From Candidatus Geothrix odensensis (GTDB lineage: Bacteria > Acidobacteriota > Holophagae > Holophagales > Holophagaceae), in contig JADKCH010000022.1 in NCBI GenBank assembly GCA_016714685.1, positions 1 through 49,172 of the forward strand: 49,172 nucleotides of DNA, given 5' to 3'. Below, in pieces: positions 17,716 through 26,052 of this stretch (its first letter is position 1; every line of letters begins with the position of its first letter). Made by a program: the position numbers and the translations under genes. The notes below the pieces were generated by a model. The model ran no database searches. It saw only the letters and a program-made list of their open reading frames with translations, and was not told where the DNA came from.

Positions 17716-18111
17716 ATGTCCCTCACCCTCCGCCACCGTGCCCAAGCCATCCTCCACTTGGCAGGCTGGGACCTCGCGCCACCGCCGGTCATCTGGTCAC
17801 CGCGCATGGCGCGGTGCGCGGGGTTGTTCGTCATCGAGAAGGATGCGCGGGGGAAGTGGCATCCGGAGATCCGGCTCAGCATCCCGCTGCTGCGGCGCCG
17901 GGACTGGCCCTGGCCGCAGCCGGTGTGCGGGATGAACTGCCACGATCCGGAGCAGGTGCAGCGGCGCATCCTCGAGCACGAGCTCATCCACTTCAAGCTG
18001 TGGGCGGATGGGGAGAAGAACTGGGGGCACGGCGAGCAGTTCCGGCGGCTGGCCTTCGAGGTGTTCGGGCACCAGAGCATCACGCATGGCATCGGGACCG
18101 AACCGGACTGA
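17716..18111 (+). CDS. SprT-like zinc metallopeptidase domain protein
   Basis: A small protein of 131 residues with the zinc motif H-E-L-I-H (residues 88-92) in a helix and a third histidine in G-H-G-E-Q-F (residue 105), as in SprT/Spartan-like peptidases. Bacterial SprT-like proteins are poorly characterised; the eukaryotic relative cuts proteins cross-linked to DNA. There is no signal peptide, so it is probably cytoplasmic. A pair of cysteines (C-G-M-N-C, residues 71-75) lies before the active site. The ATG at 17716 is chosen because the decayed copy at 16011 begins at the same point and GGAAGG precedes it. The frame is open to 17626. Confidence 0.75.
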   Translation: MSLTLRHRAQAILHLAGWDLAPPPVIWSPRMARCAGLFVIEKDARGKWHPEIRLSIPLLRRRDWPWPQPVCGMNCHDPEQVQRRILEHELIHFKLWADGEKNWGHGEQFRRLAFEVFGHQSITHGIGTEPD

Positions 18112-18200
18112 GCTTGCGGGGGATGCCACCGTGCTGGGCTGGCCGCATCGCGCCGTTCTTCTGCGCCACCGATGGCTGCATGACTGAAGACAAAAAGCAG

Positions 18201-18395
18201 TTGAACCACCGATTGAACCACCGATGAACACCGATAAAAGCATGAGAAAGGATCAACTGCGCCAGGTGGCTGTTTGGGTTCAGGGGTCCGTGGCTGCATT
18301 GTTCTGCAGAAGCGCATCGGCGCCCTCGTGCACCAGAACCCATCTGTCTTTATCAGCTTTTGATCGGTGTTCATCGGTGTTCATCGGTGGTTAGA
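18201..18395. repeat. Intergenic inverted decamer-repeat element
   Basis: Within a 394-bp gap without genes, the two ends carry inverted copies of AACCACCGATGAACACCGAT (18216-18235) and its exact complement (18373-18392), separated by 137 bp. Each end holds two to three tandem units of about 10 bp built on AACACCGATG; an extra unit on the left begins at 18203. The interior has no ORF of note. Nothing else is seen in the gap apart from the leader of the HAD gene. This looks like a dispersed non-coding element with terminal repeats; function unknown. Confidence 0.7.
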
Positions 18396-18505
18396 AATGC
18401 AGTTCATCCTCACCCCTGCCTGAATCTGTGGCCAGACCCGCCCGACACTCCAGACCATGCCCCGGTTTGGCACCCGGGTGCTGACGGCTGAAGTACACTC
18501 CTGCC

Positions 18506-19975
18506 ATGACCGCCTGGGATTCCGCCTACCTCGCCGCGCCGCCCTTGACGGAGGCGGAGGACCGCCTGCCGCCGGCACACAAGCTGTATGCCCTGCGCAC
18601 GCTGCCCATGGGGGAGATCAAGGCCATCGGCTTCGACATGGACCACACGCTGGCCCGCTACCGCAGCCCAGAGATCGACGGACTGGCCTTCAAGAAGGCC
18701 GCCCGGCTGCTGGTGCGCGACCGGGGCTACTCGCCTTGGCTTCTGGAGCAGGACTACGACCCGGACTTCGCGGTGCGCGGTCTGGTGCTGGACGGCCTGC
18801 GCGGCAACCTGCTGAAGCTCAACCGGGAGCGGCAGGTGGTGCGGGCCTGCCACGGCAGCCGGGCCCTGGCGCGGCCGGAGCTGGAGGCCACCTACGGCCG
18901 CCGCCGCCTGTCCACGGCGGCCAAGGGCTTCCGCAACATCGACACCCTCTTCGAGATCCCCGAGAGCCACCTCTACGCGCGGATGGTGGACGGCCTCGAT
19001 GGGGGCCACCTGAAGGCCGAGAACTACCTCCAGCTCTTCCAGGACGTGCGCTGGGCCATCGACACCGCCCACCGCAACGGCGAGATGAAGACCGAGATCC
19101 TGGAGCACCGGGACTTCTTCATCCCCCGGGATCCCCAGCTGGCGCTGGCCCTGGATCGCCTCAAACGCTCGGGCAAGAAGCTGTTCCTGCTCACCAACAG
19201 CGAGTGGAGCTTCACGGATGGCGTGCTGGGGCACCTGCTCGACAGCCTGGATGAAGCCCGGCCCCGCTGGGTGGACTACTTCGACCTGGTGGTGGTGAGC
19301 AGCCGCAAGCCCGCCTTCTTCCTGGAGACGCCGGAGCCGAAGCCCGTGGCGGGCCACCCCCGCTGCTTCAGCGGCGGCCATGCCGCCTGGCTGGAAGCGC
19401 AGCTGGGCGCCCAGGGCGAGGAGGTGCTCTACGTGGGCGACCACATCTACGGGGATGTGCTGCGCTCCAAGAAGAACGCCTCCTGGCGCACCCTGCTGCT
19501 GGTGCCCGAGCTGGAACGGGAGCTTCGCCTGCTGGAGGCCAAGGCCGCGGATCTGCGCGAGCGGTATCGCCTGGAGACCGCGCGTCGGCGCACGCTGCGG
19601 CGGGCCTCGGTCCTGCACGACCAGTGGCAGCGGAACCGGGCGCGCCGCCACGTGCTGGGCCAGCGCCTCAGCGCCGAGGCCATGCAGGCCCTGGATCACG
19701 AGGCCGCCCTGCTGGCCGCCAGCACGGAGGCCCTGCAGCGTCGCGCCGAGACTCAGCGCCTGGAGCTGGAGGACCTCACCCGCTCCGTGGAGGCGGCCTT
19801 CAACCCCATGTGGGGCCCCACGTTCCGGGACCGGGACGAGCTGACCCGCTTCGCCGACCAGATCCAGCAGTTCGCCTGCGCCTACACCGGCAAGGTCGGC
19901 AACCTGTACATGTACGATCCCCTGGCGACGGTCTACGCGCCCCTCCCCACCCTGCCCCACGAGCGGCGGATGTAA
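18506..19975 (+). CDS. HAD-superfamily 5'-nucleotidase (NT5C2-like)
   Basis: A 489-residue phosphohydrolase of the HAD-IG 5'-nucleotidase family, the family of the cytosolic purine 5'-nucleotidase of animals. It probably dephosphorylates IMP, GMP or related nucleotides. Motif I is G-F-D-M-D-H-T (nucleophile Asp44, general acid Asp46), motif II is F-L-L-T-N-S (about residue 230), a lysine motif lies near S-S-R-K-P, and motif IV is V-G-D-H-I-Y-G-D. The segment after it (about 340-430) is a long charged helix or coiled coil, and the end contains G-x-x-Y-M-Y-D-P, typical of this family. The gene stands alone, convergent with the hybrid kinase 13 bp away. Confidence 0.88.
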   Translation: MTAWDSAYLAAPPLTEAEDRLPPAHKLYALRTLPMGEIKAIGFDMDHTLARYRSPEIDGLAFKKAARLLVRDRGYSPWLLEQDYDPDFAVRGLVLDGLRGNLLKLNRERQVVRACHGSRALARPELEATYGRRRLSTAAKGFRNIDTLFEIPESHLYARMVDGLDGGHLKAENYLQLFQDVRWAIDTAHRNGEMKTEILEHRDFFIPRDPQLALALDRLKRSGKKLFLLTNSEWSFTDGVLGHLLDSLDEARPRWVDYFDLVVVSSRKPAFFLETPEPKPVAGHPRCFSGGHAAWLEAQLGAQGEEVLYVGDHIYGDVLRSKKNASWRTLLLVPELERELRLLEAKAADLRERYRLETARRRTLRRASVLHDQWQRNRARRHVLGQRLSAEAMQALDHEAALLAASTEALQRRAETQRLELEDLTRSVEAAFNPMWGPTFRDRDELTRFADQIQQFACAYTGKVGNLYMYDPLATVYAPLPTLPHERRM

Positions 19976-19988
19976 GGGCCGTGGGCGG

Positions 19989-21830
19989 CTACTTCAGCCG
20001 GGCCCCCAGCACCCGGTCCAGCAGGACCTCCAGCTCGGCGCTGGTGAAGGGTTTCTTGAGGAAGTCCGCGAAGCCCTGGGCGATGGCCTGGTCGCGAGAC
20101 ACGGGCAGGGCGTAGCCGCTGCACAGGATCCCGGGCAGGCCGGGGCGAAGGGCCTGCATGGCCCGGAAGGACTCGACCCCACCCATGCGCGGCATGGTGG
20201 CGTCCAGGAGCACCAGGTCGAAGGCCTCGGGCCGCTGGGCGAAGATCTCAAGGGCCTCCTGCCCATCCGCGGCGGAGACTACCTCCAGGCCGAACCAGTC
20301 CTGCAGCATCTCGGCCATGACCTCCCGCAGTTCCAGCTCGTCGTCGGCCAGCAGGACCACGTTCCGGGTGTGGAGATCCGCCACGGTGATGGGCGCCGCG
20401 GAAGCCTGTCCTTCCGGGGCGGGGAGGTGGACCCGGAACACGCTGCCCACCCCCGGGATGCTCTCCACCTGGATGCCGCCGCGATGGCCCCGGACGATGC
20501 CCAGCGCGGCCGCGAGGCCCAGGCCGCGGCCCAGGTCCCGGGTGGAGAAGAAGGGATCGAAGATCTTCGCCAGGGTGCCGTTGTCGATGCCGTGGCCCTG
20601 GTCGGAAACCTCCAGGACCGCGTAGATGCCGGGCTCGATGGCCTCCGCCCAGTGGCCCGTCGCCAGATCCGCGGCCGTGAGCGTGCGCATGCAGGTTCGG
20701 ACGCGGATGGCGCCGTTGGCGGTGTTGGCTTCCAGGGCGTTGGTGACCAGCCCCTCCACCACCCGGCTGACCAGCAGGGGATCCACCAGGATCGCGGGGA
20801 GGTTGCTGGCCAGTTCGCGCTGGACGGGCAGCCCCATGCGGTCCAGGGCCTCCGCCACGAGGGGGCTGAGCGACAGGGGCTCCGGCCGGCGCAGGTCCCC
20901 GCCGGAGCTGTAGAGGATGTCCCGGCTCAGGCGGGAGGCCCGGTCGAGGCCCGCCTTCAGCCGGAGCAGGTAGACCTGCGACTTCGACTCCTCGGGCACG
21001 GCGGCCTGGGCCATCTCCAGGTTGGCGGTCATGGACTGGAAGATGTTGTTGAAGTCGTGGGCGATTCCCCCCGAGAGCATGCCGAGGCTCTCCATCTTCT
21101 GGGCCTTCGAGAGCGCCGCCTCCGCCCGGCGGCTGTCCGTGATGTCCACCCCGCCGCAGACGGCGCCCTGGATGCGGCCCTCCCCATCCCGCAGGGGCGT
21201 GGCATAGAACATCAGGCGGCGCACCTCGCCCTCGGGGTTGACCAGGTCCAGGGGCAGGTCGTGGACCGGTTCGCCAGTCCTGGCAGCCCGCTGCAGGGGC
21301 CATTCGTCGAGGCTGAGTTCCCGGCCATCCTGCAGGAGGATGGAACCTCCTGGCCCAACCCCCGGGCCCATGAGGTGGAGCCTGGACGCCGCGGCATTGG
21401 CCTGGACGACCTGGCAGGCGGGGTCCTCGGCGATCCAGAGGGGGATGGGGGTGGCCGCCATGACGGCGGAGAGCTTGTCGGCCTCGGCCCTGGCCTGGAT
21501 CCTGGCCTCGTCCAGCCGGGTCGCCTCGACCGCCTTGGAGCGGAAGACGCCCTGGACGAGGATCATGCCGGCCAGGAAGAGAGCGGAGATCACCAGCCCC
21601 AGCACTTCATAGGACAGGAGGTGGTCCGGCAGCCCACGCCTCAACAGGTCGTCGAGGACCATGAGCCGCCGCACCGCCATGAGCACCAGGGCTCCGGACA
21701 GGACCAGCCAGACCAGGCTCCGTCCGGCGATCCGGTTGATCCGGATGGCGAACCCGGCCGCCGCGATCTGGAGCAGCACCGACAGGAGGATGACCAAGAG
21801 GTTGATCAAGCGAAACCGACCTTGCACCAC
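19989..21830 (-). CDS. Hybrid sensor histidine kinase with C-terminal receiver
   Basis: A 613-residue membrane kinase. The N-terminus has three membrane segments (about 8-28, 38-53 and 73-94). A short coiled coil and a PAS domain follow (about 120-235; P-L-R-D-G-E-G-R-I-Q-G). Then come a HisKA domain with G-G-I-A-H-D-F-N-N (His258) and a HATPase domain (D-Q-G-H-G-I and G-L-G-L-A). The end is a receiver domain with acidic pocket A-D-D-E, phospho-Asp543 in L-L-D-A-T-M-P, and Lys593 in K-K-P-F. The HDFNN H-box is typical of kinases that pair with NtrC-type or stand-alone receivers. The G2 box reads R-D-L-G-R-G-L-G-L. No partner response regulator is adjacent; output is unknown. Confidence 0.9.
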   Translation of the reverse strand: MVQGRFRLINLLVILLSVLLQIAAAGFAIRINRIAGRSLVWLVLSGALVLMAVRRLMVLDDLLRRGLPDHLLSYEVLGLVISALFLAGMILVQGVFRSKAVEATRLDEARIQARAEADKLSAVMAATPIPLWIAEDPACQVVQANAAASRLHLMGPGVGPGGSILLQDGRELSLDEWPLQRAARTGEPVHDLPLDLVNPEGEVRRLMFYATPLRDGEGRIQGAVCGGVDITDSRRAEAALSKAQKMESLGMLSGGIAHDFNNIFQSMTANLEMAQAAVPEESKSQVYLLRLKAGLDRASRLSRDILYSSGGDLRRPEPLSLSPLVAEALDRMGLPVQRELASNLPAILVDPLLVSRVVEGLVTNALEANTANGAIRVRTCMRTLTAADLATGHWAEAIEPGIYAVLEVSDQGHGIDNGTLAKIFDPFFSTRDLGRGLGLAAALGIVRGHRGGIQVESIPGVGSVFRVHLPAPEGQASAAPITVADLHTRNVVLLADDELELREVMAEMLQDWFGLEVVSAADGQEALEIFAQRPEAFDLVLLDATMPRMGGVESFRAMQALRPGLPGILCSGYALPVSRDQAIAQGFADFLKKPFTSAELEVLLDRVLGARLK

Positions 21831-21865
21831 CTATCGGCAGTTGGCCTCTCCTGGTCAAATCCCGT

Positions 21866-23080
21866 TTAGACGGTGGTGCGGCTCCCGGCTTTCGCGCGGG
21901 CGATCACCTGCCTGATGGCCGCTACCGTCTGGTCCTGATCGGCCTCCGTGAGCCCAGGCCACAGCGGCAGGCTCAGGAGGCGTTCGCCGCTCCACTCGCT
22001 GTGGGGCAGGCCGTCCTTGGGCAGGTGCTGCGGGTTCGCCCCGTAGAAATCCCGGTACCAGGGATGCACATGGGCCGGGCGGTAGTGGATGCCCGTGCCG
22101 ATGTTCTCCTCCTTCAGCGCGGCCACGAAGGCATCGCGGTCCAGGCCCACCTTCTCGGGATGGATGCGCAGCACGAAGAGGTGGAAGCAGTGGCCATGGT
22201 CGGCATCGCCGGGCGAAGGCAGCATCACCTCGTCCAGGTCCTTCATCAGGTCGAGGTAGCGGTGGAAGAGCACGCCCCGCCGGGCGTTGAAGCCATCCAG
22301 CTTGTCGATCTGGTGGAGCCCCATGGCGGCCTGCAGGTCCATGAAGTTGGCCTTGCGGGCAGGCTCGTAGACCTCGGTGTGGGGGCTGCCCTCCTTGGCG
22401 AAGCGCTTCCAGGCGTCGCGGTCGATGCCGTGGAAGCGCAGGCGCTTGATGCGGCTCTCGAACTCGTCGTTGAAGAAGGCGATGGCGCCGCCTTCGCCGG
22501 TGGTCATGTTCTTGTTGGGGTGGAAGCTGTAGACGCTCATGATCGAGCGCGGATCCCCGCCGATCTTGGTGCCCTTGTAGTGGGCGCCCATGGCCTGGGC
22601 CGCATCCTCGATGACCCAGAGGCCATGCTTTGCCGCGATGGACCAGATGGCGTCCATGGGACAGGGCAGGCCCGTGAGGTGCACGGGGATGATGCCCCTG
22701 GTCCGGGGCGTGATGGCGGCTTCGAGCTTGGCGGGGTCGAGGTTCAGCGTCACCGGGTCGATGTCCACCAGCACGGGCACGCCACCCTGCAGCACCACGG
22801 TGCTGAGCGTGCTCACCCAGGTGAGCGAGGTGGTGATCACCTCGTCGCCGGGCTGCAGGTTCAGCACCTGCATGGTGATCTCCTGGGCCGTGGTGGCGCT
22901 GTTCATGGCCAGGCAGTGGGGCACGCCGTTGTAGGCCTTCAGCTTCTCTTCAAAGGCCGCCGACTTGGGCCCGGTGGTGATCCAGCCGCTGTGGATCGAG
23001 TCGATGATCTCCGCGATCTCCTCCTCCCCCACCATGGGGCGGGTAAAGGGGAGGAATTCCGCGCGGCGGACGTAGGACAT
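21866..23080 (-). CDS. DegT/DnrJ/EryC1/StrS (ArnB-like) sugar aminotransferase
   Basis: A PLP-dependent aminotransferase of 404 residues that transfers an amino group from glutamate to a nucleotide-linked keto sugar, for surface polysaccharide or modified lipid A. The PLP lysine is Lys190 in S-F-H-P-N-K-N-M-T-T-G-E-G-G-A. The cofactor-binding Asp159 and Gln162 are in I-E-D-A-A-Q, and the substrate-region motif G-I-H-Y-R-P-A-H is near residue 345. The ATG at 23080 follows GGAG at a six-base gap. The frame is open upstream into the kinase gene because of a frameshift there, so the apparent 958-residue fusion is not real. No other sugar-biosynthesis gene lies nearby. Confidence 0.9.
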   Translation of the reverse strand: MSYVRRAEFLPFTRPMVGEEEIAEIIDSIHSGWITTGPKSAAFEEKLKAYNGVPHCLAMNSATTAQEITMQVLNLQPGDEVITTSLTWVSTLSTVVLQGGVPVLVDIDPVTLNLDPAKLEAAITPRTRGIIPVHLTGLPCPMDAIWSIAAKHGLWVIEDAAQAMGAHYKGTKIGGDPRSIMSVYSFHPNKNMTTGEGGAIAFFNDEFESRIKRLRFHGIDRDAWKRFAKEGSPHTEVYEPARKANFMDLQAAMGLHQIDKLDGFNARRGVLFHRYLDLMKDLDEVMLPSPGDADHGHCFHLFVLRIHPEKVGLDRDAFVAALKEENIGTGIHYRPAHVHPWYRDFYGANPQHLPKDGLPHSEWSGERLLSLPLWPGLTEADQDQTVAAIRQVIARAKAGSRTTV

Positions 23081-23179
23081 GGGGGCTCCGCTAAAACCCC
23101 AGTACCGGCTTGGGTCGGACGGTGGCCCTGGGCCCCACGCAGTCACTGTGGCGGAACCTGGCCCGGTCGAGGAGTGGGG

Positions 23180-23291
23180 CCCCGGAGAGTTCCAGCGAGG
23201 CCCGGCTTCGCCGAGCCGAGCGCGGGGGCCCGGGGGTGGTCGCGCAGCGCAGCGAGGCCCCCGGCCCCCCACCCCGCGGGGGGGGGGGGGG
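23180..23291. repeat. GC-extreme palindromic region ending in a 14-G run
   Basis: Between the kinase stop and the aminotransferase start lies 230 bp without a gene, containing almost uninterrupted G/C tracts. A small hairpin CGGCT-TCGCCG-AGCCG lies at 23203-23218. Runs GGGGG at 23224-23228 and 23232-23236 can pair with CCCCC at 23258-23262 and CCCCCC at 23265-23270. A run of 14 G covers 23278-23291. It may act as a terminator-like structure after the kinase or fold as a G-quadruplex. It is also a place where assembly errors are likely. Confidence 0.55.
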
Positions 23292-23310
23292 AAAGGAACC
23301 CCGGACAATA

Positions 23311-24742
23311 TCAGGCGATGGGCATCGTGATCCGCAGCGTGCTGCCCTTGCCCAGCCCCCTCGCTGGCCAGACCGATGGTGCCACCCATCATCTCCATCA
23401 GGTGCTTGCAGATGACCAGGCCGAGCCCGGTGCCCCTGAACTCGCGGCTGTGGCCGCCCTCGGCCTGGGCGAACTTCTGGAAGAGCCGGGTCTGGGCCTC
23501 CTGGCTGACGCCGATGCCCGTGTCCACCACCAGCAGGGCGATGTGCCCGGGGTGGCGCTCCACCTGCACGGCGACGCTGCCTTCCTTGGTGAACTTGAGC
23601 GCGTTGGAGAGCAGGTTGAGCAGCACCTGCTTCAGGCGGCTCGGATCCACCACCACCTCGGGGAACCCCGCCATATCGGGCCAGAACAGCTCGACGTTGG
23701 GCCGGCGGGGATAGGCCTCGGCGATGGGTTTCACTTCCTCCAGCAGCACGGAGAGACTGAAGGGCTCAGGGTGGACCTCCAGCTTCCCGGATTCGATCTT
23801 GGCCAGGTCCAGGATGTCGTTCAGCAGGCCCAGCAGGTGTTGGCCCGAGGTGTAGCTGTCCTGGAGCATGGACCGCATCTCCTCGGCATCGTCATAGAGC
23901 CCGTCCATGACCAGCCGGGTGAAGCCCAGGATGCCGGTGAGCGGAGTGCGGAGCTCGTGGCTGGTGAGGGCCAGGAACTCGCTCTTCAGCTGGTCGGCTT
24001 CCCGCAGGGCATCGTTGACGCGCTCCAGCTCCAGGGCCTGCCGCTGCAGCGCGTCCCGCTGCTCGGAGAGGTCGCGGAAGAGCCAGGCGTTGTAGAGGGA
24101 GATGGCCGCCTGCCGCTGGAGGATGGTGATGGAGTCCAGGTCCTCTTCCTCCCAGTGCCGGTCGGCCGGCAGGGCCAGGATGGCGAAGCCGAGCAGCAGC
24201 AGCTGGTGCTCAAAGGGGATGAAGAACAGCTGGGCCCCGTCCGTGCCGCGCAGGGCGCCGAGGGTGGTGCCATCGCAGGTGGGGTCCAGCCACTGGCTCT
24301 GGAAGAGCACCAGGGGCGTTCCCGGGAAGGGATTGGGCGCGGGCAGCCGCAGGGCTGACCAGTCCGGCCTGGCCAGGCCCGTGCCCTCCTTGGGGACGTA
24401 GCCGGCGCCACCATCCTCCAGGGTCCAGACCACGGCCCGCTGGCAGTGGAACTCCTGGGCGAGCACATCGAGGACCACGCTGACCACCTGGCCGCCCTTG
24501 GAGGTGGCGGCCAGGATCTCGGAGACCTGCTGGAGCACCTGCATCTGGTGGGAGCGGCGGCCCAGCTTGGCTCTCAGCTCCCGGGTCTCGTGCATGGCCT
24601 GGGTGAGCTGCCGCTGGGCCTGCATGAGTTCGGCCAGCATCTCGGCCCCCTGCGGGCGCTGGGGTTGGGCCACCGCCTTGGGACCGGAGCTGGTCTTGGA
24701 GGGAACGGGGATGGGCTTGGGGCCCGAGGACTGGTTGGGCAT
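23311..24742 (-). CDS. Soluble GAF-domain sensor histidine kinase, with an apparent +1 frameshift near its end
   Basis: A cytoplasmic kinase with no membrane segment. The order is a disordered Pro/Lys-rich start (1-30), a coiled coil (35-75), a GAF domain (about 65-225), a second coiled coil (225-255), HisKA with L-T-S-H-E-L-R-T-P (His262), and HATPase with N-L-L-S-N-A-L-K-F, D-T-G-I-G and G-T-G-L-G-L. The frame is lost in the C run at 23356-23360 (a run of G on the coding strand). With one base fewer, the protein ends properly as G-K-G-S-T-L-R-I-T-M-P-I-A with stop at 23311-23313, giving 476 residues. As printed, the frame reads on into the aminotransferase gene. Sequencing error is the simplest cause. 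Confidence 0.88.
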
Positions 24743-24828
24743 GGAACTCTAGGATGGCCCTGCCCGCCCGCGCTGCCAAGAGGCCTCTCGCATCGCCTGA
24801 AACAGCCGGTTTGCCCCAAGATGGAGTC

Positions 24829-26052
24829 ATGGCGAATCGCGCCCCCACCTTCTCGCTCCAGCGGATCATCTTCCTGTCCGTCTCGCTGGTGCTCTGCATC
24901 CAGGTGGGCTGGTGGATCAATGTGCAGATCCGCGAATCCGGACGCCTGCTGCAGGCCCGGGCCCAGGCGCTCAACGCCAGCCGGGCCGAGGCTTGGCAGA
25001 TGGACAGCCTCAGCATCCTGGCCTTCATCCACGCGCGGCCCGATCCCTCCTCTCGGGCCGGGGCCGTGGAGGGCCGCATGCCGGCCCTGCCCAGCCTGGA
25101 ACAGCGCCGCGAGGCCATCCAGCGGCACTTCCCCCACGTGGCGGTCGTGCTCTCGCGGCGCTCGCCCGATGACCCCGCCCTGCTGGACGGATCGGCCTTC
25201 CTCGCCCTGCGGCCCGAGCCCATGCTCGAGTTGGAGAATCAGCGCTGGCACTCGGTCTTCCGGGCCGCCTCCGAGGGCGCCTTCATGGTGGTGGCCGTGC
25301 TCCTCGGCTTCGTGCTCATCTACCGCAAGCTGGCCGAGGAGCTGGACCTCAAGCTGCGTCAGCGGAACTTCACCTCGGCGGTGACCCACGAGCTGAAGAC
25401 CCCCATCGCCTCCCTCCGCGTCTGGACCGAGACCCTCTTCACCCGCACCCTCCCCGAAGAGCAGAAGCAGCGGATCCGAACCCTCATGGAGAAAGACATC
25501 GAGCGGCTGAACGAGCTGGTGGGCAACCTGCTGGACGTGGCCCGGGCGGAGACGGGCAGCCTGGTCGTTCATCTGGCGCCGCTGGAGCTGGCGCCCTGGC
25601 TGCGCGGCGTGTGCGAGGCCATGGACCTGCGCCTGGGGGCCGGATCCCTGGGCCTCAAGCTGGAATTCACCTCGGAGCCGCTCTGGGCCAACGCCGACCC
25701 CAAGGCACTGGCCACCGTGATCGAGAACCTGCTGTCCAACGCCTTCAAGTACGCCGCGGACCCCCGCCAGACCACGGTCACCCTGGACGGGGATGGCGAC
25801 GACGTGCTGATCGTGGTGAGCGACCTGGGCCAGGGCATCGCGCCCAAGGACCTGCCCCGGGTCTTCCACCGCTTCTTCCGGGTGGGCGACGAGCTGACCC
25901 GGCAGGTGGCCGGCACGGGCCTGGGGCTCTTCCTCGTGCAGGAGATCGTGACCCGCCACGGGGGCGACGTGCGCGCCTCCAGCCGGGGCCACGGACTCGG
26001 CTCGGCCTTCACGGTCCGCCTGCCCCGCATCCCGAGGCCAGCCGATGGCTGA
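24829..26052 (+). CDS. Membrane sensor histidine kinase
   Basis: A 407-residue kinase with a first membrane segment (12-30), an extracytoplasmic sensor region of about 115 residues without a known domain, and a second segment (150-165). HisKA follows with A-V-T-H-E-L-K-T-P (His187), then HATPase with N-L-L-S-N-A-F-K-Y, D-L-G-Q-G-I and G-T-G-L-G-L. The ATG at 24829 is chosen because it gives a normal short N-terminus before the first membrane segment; the frame opens at 24754. It is divergent from the GAF kinase, 86 bp away. The last 8 bases overlap the ECF sigma-factor gene, so kinase and sigma factor are translationally coupled. No response-regulator gene is adjacent. Confidence 0.9.
   Translation: MANRAPTFSLQRIIFLSVSLVLCIQVGWWINVQIRESGRLLQARAQALNASRAEAWQMDSLSILAFIHARPDPSSRAGAVEGRMPALPSLEQRREAIQRHFPHVAVVLSRRSPDDPALLDGSAFLALRPEPMLELENQRWHSVFRAASEGAFMVVAVLLGFVLIYRKLAEELDLKLRQRNFTSAVTHELKTPIASLRVWTETLFTRTLPEEQKQRIRTLMEKDIERLNELVGNLLDVARAETGSLVVHLAPLELAPWLRGVCEAMDLRLGAGSLGLKLEFTSEPLWANADPKALATVIENLLSNAFKYAADPRQTTVTLDGDGDDVLIVVSDLGQGIAPKDLPRVFHRFFRVGDELTRQVAGTGLGLFLVQEIVTRHGGDVRASSRGHGLGSAFTVRLPRIPRPADG

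Noticed and set aside
18181..18400. CRISPR array at the decamer repeats
   Set aside because: Units are about 10 bp, directly adjacent, and in inverted terminal blocks; there are no spacers and no cas genes.
21866..24742. A 958-residue kinase-aminotransferase fusion protein
   Set aside because: The linker is translated GC-rich intergenic DNA. Both genes have normal ends or starts once a one-base change in a C run is allowed, and the aminotransferase has its own ribosome-binding site.
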